From positions 1 through 55,437 of the forward strand of contig JAHRVB010000262.1 of the NCBI GenBank assembly GCA_019090895.1: DNA of 55,437 nt. The letters are read 5' to 3'. Positions within the stretch are counted from its first letter, which is position 1. Every line of letters starts with the position of its first letter. Shown here in pieces: positions 18,801-25,871 of this stretch. This DNA comes from Kangiellaceae bacterium. GTDB lineage: Bacteria > Pseudomonadota > Gammaproteobacteria > Enterobacterales > Kangiellaceae. Position numbers and translations under genes: made by a program. Below the pieces are notes generated by a model. That model was not told where the DNA came from. It ran no database searches and was given only the letters and a program-made list of their open reading frames with translations.

Positions 18801-18941
18801 ATCATCGACACCATCAACACTGGTGTATCGAACCGGATGCGCACCGCTGTGTGCTAGAACTGAGGTGTTAGGCAGAAAACAAAACAGCGCTCCTATCAAC
18901 AACCGAGACAAATTCCTTTTTTTTTCTTTGTTATTCTTCAT
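15855..18941 (-). CDS. Choice-of-anchor B / LVIVD secreted protein with PKD and PPC tail
   Basis: A 1028-residue exported protein. A signal peptide (cleavage near SVLA, 30) is followed by a short segment like the start of a parallel beta-helix (CNNPSFPCKTIGYTVNQSSK), then about 400 residues of LVIVD-type beta-propeller repeats (AYVTTEANTQGMQILDLTD, RVFDLVDPVNPALVAT, GLSVIDVSDPTDM). The tail is PKD (about 566-648), PPC (655-755), PKD (757-840), PKD (843-920), PPC (928-1028). Function is unknown; such proteins are predicted to be surface or secreted binding proteins. An A9 homopolymer (18917-18925) falls within codons 6-9. The last PKD-PPC pair is nearly identical at DNA level to the protease gene it faces. 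The ribosome site before ATG 18941 is weak. Confidence 0.9.
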   Translation of the reverse strand: MKNNKEKKRNLSRLLIGALFCFLPNTSVLAHSGAHPVRYTSVDGVDDGVCNNPSFPCKTIGYTVNQSSKGDKIHVAEGEYQVQSLDIFYLLSDMVELKGGYSKSFKKFDTKKHTTTIKGIPAEFRERLAKRGFRLLQDSKGADIQLSIQDREMLKTYQKITSKAEGSAECIDGLAATYECHNIDLQSHIPLNEFTTSPSSANDIWGFVDLNNQREYAVMGLVNATAVVDVTNPSLPVEVGSVTGISSSWRDVKVYQYFDDASSSYKAYAYVTTEANTQGMQILDLTDLPNQVSLAATITEFSTAHNVYLANINYEDGTALDGLSPYIYVEGSDNDGGAFRVFDLVDPVNPALVATAPNGSGYVHDATSLVITDDRTADCVDGHNPCELFVDFNELTVDIWDMTDLSIPTMLSSTGYSGASYTHSGWWSEDKMTIFIQDELDEQNLGLNTTMRSLDISDLTNPQISGIYTGQTAAIDHNGFTLGSYYYMSNYQRGLSVIDVSDPTDMKDVAFFDSYSIPSANTANFNGAWGTYPYLPSGNILISDIEYGLFVVVLNENDGAFPGTENSVPTSDFTFTANNLEVTLSDASSDSDGSVSSWSWDFGDSNSSSVQNPTHVYGAAGSYTVSLTVTDNDGDTDTSTQTLTVTEGDGSTTGGFTETNLSPGRGENLSFTIDVPAGATSLVVDTSGGTGDVDLVLNFGSAPTRTNNDCIEQGAGNTHNCTITDPAEGTWFIVVRGAQASTGVQLDAYWMAGSAENVDPTAAFSVSTDELRASFTDSSTDSDGTIASRNWDFGDGNSSTAQNPVHDYATDGSYFVSLTVTDDAGATDTSTQTVTVSVSSSNQVPTAEFSSVIDDLQVSFIDASSDSDGTVDAWSWDFGDSNTASLQNPVHTYAADGTYTVSLTITDDQSATDFSTETITVAGSTGNNSGGFTETGLAPARGENLSYTIDVPVGATSLTVDTSAGTGNTDLVINFGSAPSRTNNDCIEQGAGNTHNCTITNPSEGTWFIIVRGAQASSGVQLDAYWEQ
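15872..16412 (-). repeat. Inverted repeat, right arm (last PKD-PPC of the choice-of-anchor gene)
   Basis: Counterpart of 14090-14630, with the same reading frame relative to its gene. See the left arm for identities. Confidence 0.8.
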
Positions 18942-19286
18942 AGTAGGTAGTCTTCTTATTGGTGGAAAGAATTAATAACCGAGTCTTAAAAGCTCGAGAA
19001 CGAAATAGTTTATCAAGTCACGACTCAATTTAGTATGGAATAGTACCCATGAAGAAGAATTGTCTTAAAACAAGGACTTAGACAGAAATAATGAAAGATA
19101 TTTTGTTGTTTTAATGCTCACAAATTGGTGTGAATACCTATTGAGTAGAATTATGCATCAAAAGGGCTGGGGGGTTACAACCAGTAGTATTCGTGAACGT
19201 AACTAACCCCATGATGTAATTGTGATCCGGAAGTTAGATTAACAGGATCACTGGACTGACTATTTTTGTTTAGTCGTTTTAATCGT
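18942..19286. other. 345-base intergenic region
   Basis: It lies between the start of the choice-of-anchor gene and the end of the M56 gene. It contains a G6 run (about 19170), a TCACA-N6-TGTGA palindrome (19118-19133) and an inverted repeat at 19222-19251. I found no gene. Confidence 0.5.
19222..19251. repeat. Inverted repeat GTGATCC-N16-GGATCAC after the M56 gene
   Basis: Perfect 7-bp arms about 36 bases beyond the stop codon of the M56 gene. No T tract follows on the minus strand, so it is not a standard terminator; it may be an mRNA 3' stem. Confidence 0.4.
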
Positions 19287-21626
19287 CTAATTTCTTAATT
19301 TTCTCAACACACGATTACTTTCATAGCTGCTAGAGATATTATCCGCGGCATGATAAAGCGCTTCGCGAACGGAATCAGTTGAGCTACTGGCATCTATCAC
19401 ACTGGTGAGTACGCTCGCCAATTCAAAGTCTGATGAAATGTGGTCGCTAGCGGTATCAATGATATCAATGAGTTGTGCATCAGACATCCCATCACTAATA
19501 ATACTCTCAAAGGCGCGTCTCATTTCAAAATCAGAAGATATACTTTTAGCCAATTTAATATATGCGTCGAATAACACTTGAGTCGAAACACTTTGTTGAT
19601 TAGATAGTTGCAACAGACTCGCTAATTCGAAGTCAGATTGGATTTCCTCTGCGGCACGGAACATTTTTAATAAGAATTCGTCGTCCACTTTTTGATTACT
19701 CAAAAAATGCGCAAATAAGTTTTTCATTTCAAAGTCCGACTGTATTGAATCAGCCGCTTCGAAGAAATAATCCTGAACTTTCCCTTCATTAGACAAGTGA
19801 GAGACGGTTTTCTTTAACAAACCGGACAGCTCAAAGTCGGATTGAATGGTCATGCTTGATTTAAATAGCTGTGCCCATTTCTCGTTCGACAAAGATTGAG
19901 TTGAAACAGCTTCGGATAACACATTTGATATTTCGAAGTCTGATTGAATATTTTCAGTGAGAGTCATCGCCTCAGAGAAATCGTCTTCACTCAGTTGACT
20001 GATAGCAAATAGCTCTTTCATATAAACACCTTGAACAAAATCACTCTTGATGAAGGTCACTTCTTCTAAAACAGCTTGATCGCCCCCATTCTTTTTTATT
20101 CTTGCCACTCGTTCTTTAGCATTTAACCCAGTTTGACGAAAAATTGTTGGCAAAGCCGATGCAAACCACTCTTTGGCCTCACTATCAAATGGACGCTTGT
20201 CACCGTCTAAATAATAGGTATATTCAACATCATCATTCCCATCACGTTCGATCAAAATTCTTTGTTCATCCTCTCCTCGCTCTTCGATAGAAATATCTAA
20301 ATAGCTATCCGCTGGAAATTTAACGATGGCCGTCTCTGCATCATTAAACTCAATGCCACCTTGTAATTTTACTTCCATTTTAGTTTTGACACCGTCTTGA
20401 TCACTGGTGGAACTATAGGTGCTGACTTGATTTTTTGTAGAGTGCGAGTGCCTTGAATAATTATCTGACTCTTTGGCTTCTAAATACCCAATTGAGAAGC
20501 CCGGCATGGCAAGAACAATAACCGCCGATAGCATTACCCCAAAAATAACACTAAATCGACTAGAGTTTGACTGCTGCTGGCTTAGTAACGCTTCAACACG
20601 GACTAACAATTGACTTTTATTTGATTTCATAGCGGGTACCCATTGGTTTTGACTGGAACTAAAATTATTTTGAGCGGTAATCAATAATGCTTCTGCTAAC
20701 GCTCTAGAATTTCCGGTTGAGGTTTCAGCAAACTGATCACTGCGTTGCTCTGCGATTTCGTAGAGTCGTTGTGCCAGTATTTTATTTAGCGGCTGGAAGA
20801 AAAATAGACTATTAAAAACGACCAACACCTTCCGCCATAAACTATCTCTTCTTAGAATGTGGCCAAGCTCATGTGCGAGGGCAGCTTCTACTTGCGCGAT
20901 TTGGTATTGCTCAGAAAACTGTTTTGGTAAAACTATTTCACGCTTACCAAAGACTATCGGTGATAATATCTGACTTGATTCCGAAAGAATTACAGGGAAA
21001 TTCACACCAACATTTCGTTTGATTCTCTCCATAGATTCAATGACAGGAATATCTAAGATTTGTTTTCTCTGACGAAGAAGATAATGAAGCTTTACGATTT
21101 TTGTCGAATAACTTGCGACAAAAATCAGCGCAGCTCCAATCCAAAAATAGACAGCAATAGATAACCAGTTCTGTACGCTTACACTTGCTATCTCGGCGGT
21201 TCCACTGCCCTCTGTTAAAACTGGAACATCCGAAACATCTCGATTAGTTGTAACTCTCTTTGCGACCGGTTTGACCTTTAGGCGTGAGCTTGTATTAATC
21301 TGATGTGTCCTTTCTGAAGAGTCACTTGGTGGATTTACCAAGATTGAATTTTCGGCTAAATCCCTATTTGAAACATGAGCGATGCTTGATGAGTCCAGAT
21401 TTAACTCAAACTGATTATCAAACGCCACCACTCTTAATCCGGAAGTGAATATTACGGCAGTGATCAAACCGGCAAACAGTGAGCATTTAGCCAGAAATTC
21501 GCCAGTGCCATCCGCTGCCAACCACTTCAGTTTATAAGCCACCAAAACAACGCCAACAAAGAAAGTGCTGTGTAACCAATAATTAATCAGAAACTCTTGT
21601 AAGAGCGTAATACTGTCACTATTCAT
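19287..21626 (-). CDS. BlaR1-like M56 membrane metalloprotease with seven 34-residue SDFE repeats
   Basis: A 779-residue integral-membrane zinc protease. Transmembrane helices lie at about 15-30, 45-65, 155-175 and 355-378. The cytoplasmic HELGH site is at 252-256 (AHELGHILRRDS), with a downstream EIAEQRSDQ that can supply the third ligand. In BlaR1/MecR1 this protease inactivates the partner repressor upon sensing. Here the C-terminal penicillin-binding sensor is absent. The region after the last helix instead has about 150 residues of mixed sequence and then seven exact 34-residue repeats (526-763) plus a partial eighth, with consensus I-x-S-D-F-E-x-x-x-x-x-L. ATG 21626 has AAGGG 7 bases upstream and overlaps the blaI-type gene by 8 bases, so the two are translationally coupled. 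The signal is unknown. Confidence 0.85.
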   Translation of the reverse strand: MNSDSITLLQEFLINYWLHSTFFVGVVLVAYKLKWLAADGTGEFLAKCSLFAGLITAVIFTSGLRVVAFDNQFELNLDSSSIAHVSNRDLAENSILVNPPSDSSERTHQINTSSRLKVKPVAKRVTTNRDVSDVPVLTEGSGTAEIASVSVQNWLSIAVYFWIGAALIFVASYSTKIVKLHYLLRQRKQILDIPVIESMERIKRNVGVNFPVILSESSQILSPIVFGKREIVLPKQFSEQYQIAQVEAALAHELGHILRRDSLWRKVLVVFNSLFFFQPLNKILAQRLYEIAEQRSDQFAETSTGNSRALAEALLITAQNNFSSSQNQWVPAMKSNKSQLLVRVEALLSQQQSNSSRFSVIFGVMLSAVIVLAMPGFSIGYLEAKESDNYSRHSHSTKNQVSTYSSTSDQDGVKTKMEVKLQGGIEFNDAETAIVKFPADSYLDISIEERGEDEQRILIERDGNDDVEYTYYLDGDKRPFDSEAKEWFASALPTIFRQTGLNAKERVARIKKNGGDQAVLEEVTFIKSDFVQGVYMKELFAISQLSEDDFSEAMTLTENIQSDFEISNVLSEAVSTQSLSNEKWAQLFKSSMTIQSDFELSGLLKKTVSHLSNEGKVQDYFFEAADSIQSDFEMKNLFAHFLSNQKVDDEFLLKMFRAAEEIQSDFELASLLQLSNQQSVSTQVLFDAYIKLAKSISSDFEMRRAFESIISDGMSDAQLIDIIDTASDHISSDFELASVLTSVIDASSSTDSVREALYHAADNISSSYESNRVLRKLRN
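19290..20051 (-). repeat. Protein-level tandem repeats: 7 x 34 residues plus a 16-residue partial
   Basis: Each unit starts IKSDF, IQSDFE or ISSDFE (last one ISSSYE), has a hydrophobic LL/VL near position 10-11 and an Ala-rich end. Every full unit is exactly 34 residues long, which suggests a regular two-helix solenoid. DNA identity between units is low, so the repeats are old and under protein-level selection. Confidence 0.9.
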
Positions 21627-22032
21627 TATCTTTCCCTTGCTTGCTCTTATTTTGACTAATTTGTCCTTCGCTGAGCAGCTGTTTAATTCTATCTAGGTCG
21701 TTCTGGTTAACTTCGTCTTGGGCAACAAGGTGATGAACTAATTCGGTAGGACTGCCATCAAACAGGCTGTCCAAAATGCTCGAAAGCATGGATGTCTTTA
21801 CATCATTCTCGCTAATTGCAGGCGAGTAAAGAAACTGGCGTCCTTCTTTTTCGACGTTCAGAATTTCTTTCTCATGCATCCGCTTAAGAAGTGTTGCAAC
21901 GGTTGTTGGTGCCATCTCTTTTTGACGGTTCAATATTTGGTGCGTTTCGCTAACACTCAACTTCTTATGTCGCCATAAGACCTTCATAACCATTAATTGA
22001 AGCTCACTTAACTTGACTGATTTACCTGACAT
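21619..22032 (-). CDS. BlaI/MecI/CopY-family repressor
   Basis: A 137-residue winged-helix repressor. The N-terminal DNA-binding domain is typical (LSELQLMVMKVLWRHKKLSV, TTVATLLKRMHEKEIL, GRQFLYSP) and the C-terminal half is the dimerisation and cleavage region. In the family a cognate M56 protease removes repression by cutting the repressor. It is the first gene of a two-gene operon with the M56 protease (8-base overlap). The upstream promoter carries two TACA/TGTA palindromes of the BlaI class, one in the spacer and one over the start point, so autorepression is strongly suggested. No beta-lactamase gene is adjacent. Confidence 0.9.
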   Translation of the reverse strand: MSGKSVKLSELQLMVMKVLWRHKKLSVSETHQILNRQKEMAPTTVATLLKRMHEKEILNVEKEGRQFLYSPAISENDVKTSMLSSILDSLFDGSPTELVHHLVAQDEVNQNDLDRIKQLLSEGQISQNKSKQGKDNE

Positions 22033-22099
22033 AATCTTTATAATCCTAATTTAAATGTCAATAGAGCAGCGCTTCATTACCAATGAACCACCGCTTAAT

Positions 22100-22113
22100 A
22101 CTACAACTGTAGT
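22100..22113. promoter_or_regulatory. BlaI-type operator 1
   Basis: ACTACA-AC-TGTAGT, matching the TACA/TGTA core of Bla/Mec operators. It covers the expected transcription start (about 22109) of the repressor promoter, and its centre lies 24 bases from that of operator 2. Confidence 0.75.
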
Positions 22114-22115
22114 TC

Positions 22116-22144
22116 AATCTAATACTACAAGTGTAGTTTGTCAA
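22116..22144 (-). promoter_or_regulatory. Promoter of the blaI-type/M56 operon
   Basis: On the minus strand a perfect -35 TTGACA (22139-22144), a 17-base spacer and -10 TAGATT (22116-22121). The spacer contains operator 2. Confidence 0.7.
22124..22137. promoter_or_regulatory. BlaI-type operator 2
   Basis: ACTACA-AG-TGTAGT, the same 6-2-6 palindrome as operator 1, placed between the -35 and -10 elements so a bound dimer would block RNA polymerase. Confidence 0.75.
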
Positions 22145-22218
22145 ATTATTCATCATTTAATTGTTAAGCTAAATGTAAATAAATGATTCTGAGCGGGAGA
22201 CGGAGGATGGTTCTAGAA

Positions 22219-22253
22219 GCTGGGAGCTGGGAGCTGGGAGCTGGGAGCTGGGA
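22219..22253. repeat. Five tandem copies of GCTGGGA (G-quadruplex motif)
   Basis: Five exact 7-base units give five GGG runs separated by AGCT, which satisfies the G3N1-7 quadruplex pattern on the plus strand. It lies between the blaI-type promoter and the 3' end of the TolB-like gene. Copy number may vary by slippage. Confidence 0.9.
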
Positions 22254-22288
22254 GATTTTAAACCCGCAACTCGCAACTAGTCTGATTA

Positions 22289-23194
22289 TCAATTCTCTAC
22301 AATGGCAATAAATTTTCCATTAGGACTCACTGCCAAACGACCGGCTTTGCCCTTAAAATAGCTGATCATATTTTGCCCAGACTGCCAGCGATAGCCTTTG
22401 GCTTTGTGGGGCCATACCATTAGTTTGTTATCAACCATTCTTAATATGTCACCATTGGGAGCCCAGCCATAGTCATAATTAGAATCAAAAATTGGTGCAA
22501 TGGGTCTGATCGAAAAATCAGCAGGATCAAACGCTTTGATCCATACCTGACCATTAGTCTGGCGATGGACGAAACTGAATTGATTGCTATTCGGAATTTG
22601 TTGGGGCGAACTAGGAATTGCGTTACCGCTGACAAAGCGAACTTCATCTTGCTTCAAATTAAGGTATTGAACACTCCAACCGTAGCGAGACCAAAACAAC
22701 ACTTCATCAGTATCTGCATTGGCCGCATAATAGCCTACTGGCTCTTTAGAGTTGAGTAACCACTCACTCTTGTTAGTTTTCCTATCAAGCTTCCACACCG
22801 ACTGATAGGGATTACCACCTTCACTAACAAACGTCACCGCAGAGTTGTTTGCATAAGTTTTAGGGGAATATTCGCTGTGAGGCGTTTTAGTCAGCTGCGT
22901 CGCTTTGCCTGATTTCAAGTCGTGTTGATAAACATCGGTTTGCTTACCGTCCCTGACTGAAACATATAACAATGCTTTATTATCATCGGTGAAATAAGGC
23001 TGATTATCATATCCGGCATTGTTGGAAATATTGTGCCCGCTTTTTAGAATATAACGACCGTCTTTTACTCTAAGATCAAAAACATGTACTTCCGTATCGG
23101 GTGGTGCGACCGTTTGAGCGGGTTCATCTTCAGCTTTTACAGTGGATAAGACAAGCAGTGAACAAACACCAGCCAGAAAAGGTAAATATTTCAA
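22289..23194 (-). CDS. Exported TolB/PD40-type beta-propeller protein
   Basis: A 301-residue protein with a signal peptide (YLPFLAGVCSLLVLST, cleavage near VKA, 22) and WD40-like PD40 repeats as in TolB and in the propellers of S9 peptidases (YDNQPYFTDDNKALLYVSVR, DVYQHDLKSGKATQLTKTP, EYSPKTYANNSAVTFVSEGG). No catalytic hydrolase domain follows, so it is a stand-alone periplasmic propeller of unknown partner. The start is TTG at 23194: a strong AAGGAG stands 7 bases upstream and the signal peptide begins immediately, so the non-ATG start is convincing. It is a single gene with no obvious operon partner. Confidence 0.75.
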   Translation of the reverse strand: MKYLPFLAGVCSLLVLSTVKAEDEPAQTVAPPDTEVHVFDLRVKDGRYILKSGHNISNNAGYDNQPYFTDDNKALLYVSVRDGKQTDVYQHDLKSGKATQLTKTPHSEYSPKTYANNSAVTFVSEGGNPYQSVWKLDRKTNKSEWLLNSKEPVGYYAANADTDEVLFWSRYGWSVQYLNLKQDEVRFVSGNAIPSSPQQIPNSNQFSFVHRQTNGQVWIKAFDPADFSIRPIAPIFDSNYDYGWAPNGDILRMVDNKLMVWPHKAKGYRWQSGQNMISYFKGKAGRLAVSPNGKFIAIVEN

Positions 23195-23418
23195 AATTGA
23201 ACTCCTTAGTGATTGTTTTTATTGATTTATATGCTACTCGTAAGCATTCCATTAAACTCTCAATTGCTTGCAACTGCAAGTAAGGGTGGTAGAAAGTGAA
23301 TCCTACCCATCATATTTCCTTGCAATAGAATCACACCAAATATCAATGATTACTTTGCGCTATTTCTTTAATTTGATTATTATCCGAGTCAAATTTAAAT
23401 AGAAGTAGCTCGTATTTT

Positions 23419-24264
23419 ATGTGGTCAAAATTTCTAGCGCAGCTCGAGAAAATTAACGACAGCAAAATGTTCCAAACATCGGTGGTCCTTGTCATCGTAG
23501 TTTCGGCATTGTCTATCGGTGCGAAAACCCACAATCTAACATCTGATCTAGTCAAAGTTTTAGCGATCGCTGATATAGCCATAACATTATTCTTTGTGCT
23601 CGAAATCGTCATTCGTTATCTTGCCATTGGTAATTTCAGAAAATTCTTTACGAGCGGCTGGAATATATTTGATACTTTCATTGTCATTGGTAGTTTAATT
23701 CCATCAGGTAGTTCCGGTATTTTACTAGCAAGATTACTCAGGGTATTTAGAGTACTACGGTTAGTCTCAATGGTCCCCGAGTTACGGCTTCTCATCAATG
23801 CCCTACTCAAAGCCATTCCTAGGATGGGCTACATTGCGTTATTGATGTTTGTCATATTCTACATTTATGGCGCTGTAGGAAGTATTCTTTTTGAACAAAT
23901 AAATCCCGTCCTTTGGGGCGATGTTTCCATCGCCATGCTTACCCTGTTTCGGATCGCCACTTTTGAAGACTGGACAGACGTAATGTACGAAACTATGGAA
24001 GTTCATCCACTCAGTTGGATATATTATTTAAGCTTTATTTTTCTAACTGCATTTGTGTTCTTGAATATGATGGTTGGAACTGTGCTGGACGTTATGCAAC
24101 AAGAACACGAAAGAGACAGAGCCGATAGTCATGGCGAGTCCATTGAAGAAGGTGAGCCAGCCAGTCGAGCTCAAGTGGATAAACTTCAGCAAGAACTTGA
24201 GCAGATTAAGCAGTTATTGATTGCCAAGAATATTGAGTCTGCTAATAAAAAGCGTGACTCCTAA
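23419..24264 (+). CDS. Small single-domain voltage-gated ion channel (Ion_trans)
   Basis: A 281-residue six-helix channel subunit of the prokaryotic NavBac/Cav class, expected to work as a tetramer. S1-S3 span about 20-92. S4 carries four arginines at three-residue spacing (R105, R108, R111, R114). S5 is about 135-158, and S6 about 200-225 (FLTAFVFLNMMVGTVLDV). The selectivity filter TFEDWTD (181-187) has an aspartate where sodium-selective channels have serine (TLESWSM) and a second Asp at the end, as in calcium-selective CavAb (TLDDWSD). The C-terminus ends in a coiled coil (KLQQELEQIKQLLIAK), typical of tetramer assembly. Calcium permeability is inferred. It is convergent with the MFS gene. 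Confidence 0.85.
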   Translation: MWSKFLAQLEKINDSKMFQTSVVLVIVVSALSIGAKTHNLTSDLVKVLAIADIAITLFFVLEIVIRYLAIGNFRKFFTSGWNIFDTFIVIGSLIPSGSSGILLARLLRVFRVLRLVSMVPELRLLINALLKAIPRMGYIALLMFVIFYIYGAVGSILFEQINPVLWGDVSIAMLTLFRIATFEDWTDVMYETMEVHPLSWIYYLSFIFLTAFVFLNMMVGTVLDVMQQEHERDRADSHGESIEEGEPASRAQVDKLQQELEQIKQLLIAKNIESANKKRDS

Positions 24265-24317
24265 AACCAGCCCAACCTCATATATCTCACAGCAACAACC
24301 TTTTAACAGTACTTTAT

Positions 24318-25652
24318 TTATTCAGGCGCATTATCGAGGTCAGTCCGCAAGTGTTTGGCGGCCATAAAAAAATGACTAACGGACCACAAAGAAACTAGCG
24401 GGAGAATATACAAAAGTGCGTATTTCAAAGATTCTCCAAGATAGGTATCTTTTAGAAAGTCACTTAAAATACCAACAGACCAAGGTCCTAATCCTAGGCC
24501 GACCATATTAATGACTAAAAACAAAATTGCCGAAGACATGGCCCGCATCCGTAGTCCAACTAGGCTGTGGGTAGTAGCCAGCACAATACCCAAATAGACA
24601 TTAGAGACAATGGCAGGAATAACAAAGCAAAGCAGTGCTGTATATTTTTCATCGACAGTTAGAAATAGAATTAAAAATGGCACTGCAATTAACCCTACAA
24701 TCGCTGGTAACCAGCAATACCAACGCTTATCCTTTTTAGCCAACTTATCCGCGAGCATGCCGCCACCGAATACGCCTGTCGCTCCACCAACGCCAATAAT
24801 AAGAGCAAGCCACGTACCTAGTTCTCCAGTCGACATTTCATGAATACGAATCATAAAAGACGCTATCCAACTCGACATACTATAGGAGACAAATGCATTA
24901 AGTCCGGATGCCAGAGCTAAATGCTTAAACGACTTTCTGCTCCATAACAACTTAACCACTTTGCTGAAAGACGAACTTTCGCTGCTGGCTTTTTTGTTTT
25001 CTGAAAGACCCCTGAGCGGTTCTTTCAATGTCATTCTAACGATGACTGCCAAAATAATTCCTGGTGCGCCTACGACAACGAATGCGGTTCGCCAGCCAAA
25101 ATATTCGTTTAACCAACCACCTAATAAGAAGCCAAATAAAATTCCTACACTCACCCCCATGGAGTAGAATCCGAGAGCACCCGCTCGAGCTTCGGGAGAA
25201 AATATGTCGGAGATAATTGAATGGGATGGCGGGCTACCGCCCGCTTCACCGACACCTACTCCGATTCGAGCTAGCAGTAGTTGAACATAGTTTTGTACAA
25301 AACCACTCAGTGCTGTCATAAGACTCCAAAGAAACAACGAAATTGAAATGATATTTCTTCGATTTCCGCGATCAGCCCAACGAGCGATAGGAATTCCAGC
25401 TGACACATAGAAGACAGCAAAGGTAAATCCAGTCAACAAACCTAATTGACTGTCAGACAATCCTAAATCAGCTTTAACTGTTTCTTGAAGAATGGCCAAT
25501 AATTGTCGATCGACAAAATTAAAAGCGTAAACAATCGTGAGTAGAATAAGCGCGTAATATTTTCCAGGAACTGAAGATGGGTTATTTTCTAATGACTCGC
25601 CTTCTTGATTATTCGGTTTGTTAGCGTCTACCGAGGATGCTTGTTCTGTCAT
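24318..25652 (-). CDS. MFS transporter, spinster-like
   Basis: A 444-residue major-facilitator protein with 12 predicted helices after a polar 28-residue N-terminal tail. The start of helix 1 (YAFNFVDRQLLAILQE), the loop GIPIARWADRGNRRNII and RIGVGVGEAGGSPPSHSIISD are diagnostic of the spinster-type subgroup common in marine and soil proteobacteria. In bacteria the substrates are poorly known and cannot be read here. The gene stands alone, with 219 bases upstream and the ion-channel gene converging 53 bases downstream. GGCGGA stands 8-13 bases before ATG 25652. Confidence 0.85.
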   Translation of the reverse strand: MTEQASSVDANKPNNQEGESLENNPSSVPGKYYALILLTIVYAFNFVDRQLLAILQETVKADLGLSDSQLGLLTGFTFAVFYVSAGIPIARWADRGNRRNIISISLFLWSLMTALSGFVQNYVQLLLARIGVGVGEAGGSPPSHSIISDIFSPEARAGALGFYSMGVSVGILFGFLLGGWLNEYFGWRTAFVVVGAPGIILAVIVRMTLKEPLRGLSENKKASSESSSFSKVVKLLWSRKSFKHLALASGLNAFVSYSMSSWIASFMIRIHEMSTGELGTWLALIIGVGGATGVFGGGMLADKLAKKDKRWYCWLPAIVGLIAVPFLILFLTVDEKYTALLCFVIPAIVSNVYLGIVLATTHSLVGLRMRAMSSAILFLVINMVGLGLGPWSVGILSDFLKDTYLGESLKYALLYILPLVSLWSVSHFFMAAKHLRTDLDNAPE

Positions 25653-25871
25653 TCCATTCCGCCTTGTTATTTTTATTGTAATTGTCTCGCTTAATCACAA
25701 GGCTGAATCAATTTTCGAACAGAGAAAAGACAAGAAACATCGAAAACCAAAACAACTATTGATTCACTTTATAAAAACGCAATCGCTGAACAATGTCAAG
25801 GGACAGGAGGATCCACTATGAACAACTCTAATAACTAGCATGTAATATCACGAATACTACGTGCAACGATT

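Noticed and set aside
19118..19133. TCACA-N6-TGTGA as a CRP site
   Set aside because: The half-sites are in the wrong order (TCACA first). CRP needs TGTGA-N6-TCACA, as at 5261-5276.
19287..20500. Penicillin-binding sensor domain in the M56 protein
   Set aside because: The SxxK, SxN and KTG motifs of a class D-like sensor are not recognisable after the last helix; the region holds the SDFE repeats, so beta-lactam sensing is unsupported.
23343..23612. Antisense open frame over the start of the ion-channel gene
   Set aside because: It mirrors the channel's coding sequence on the other strand and has no start context; the channel has clear S1-S6 features.
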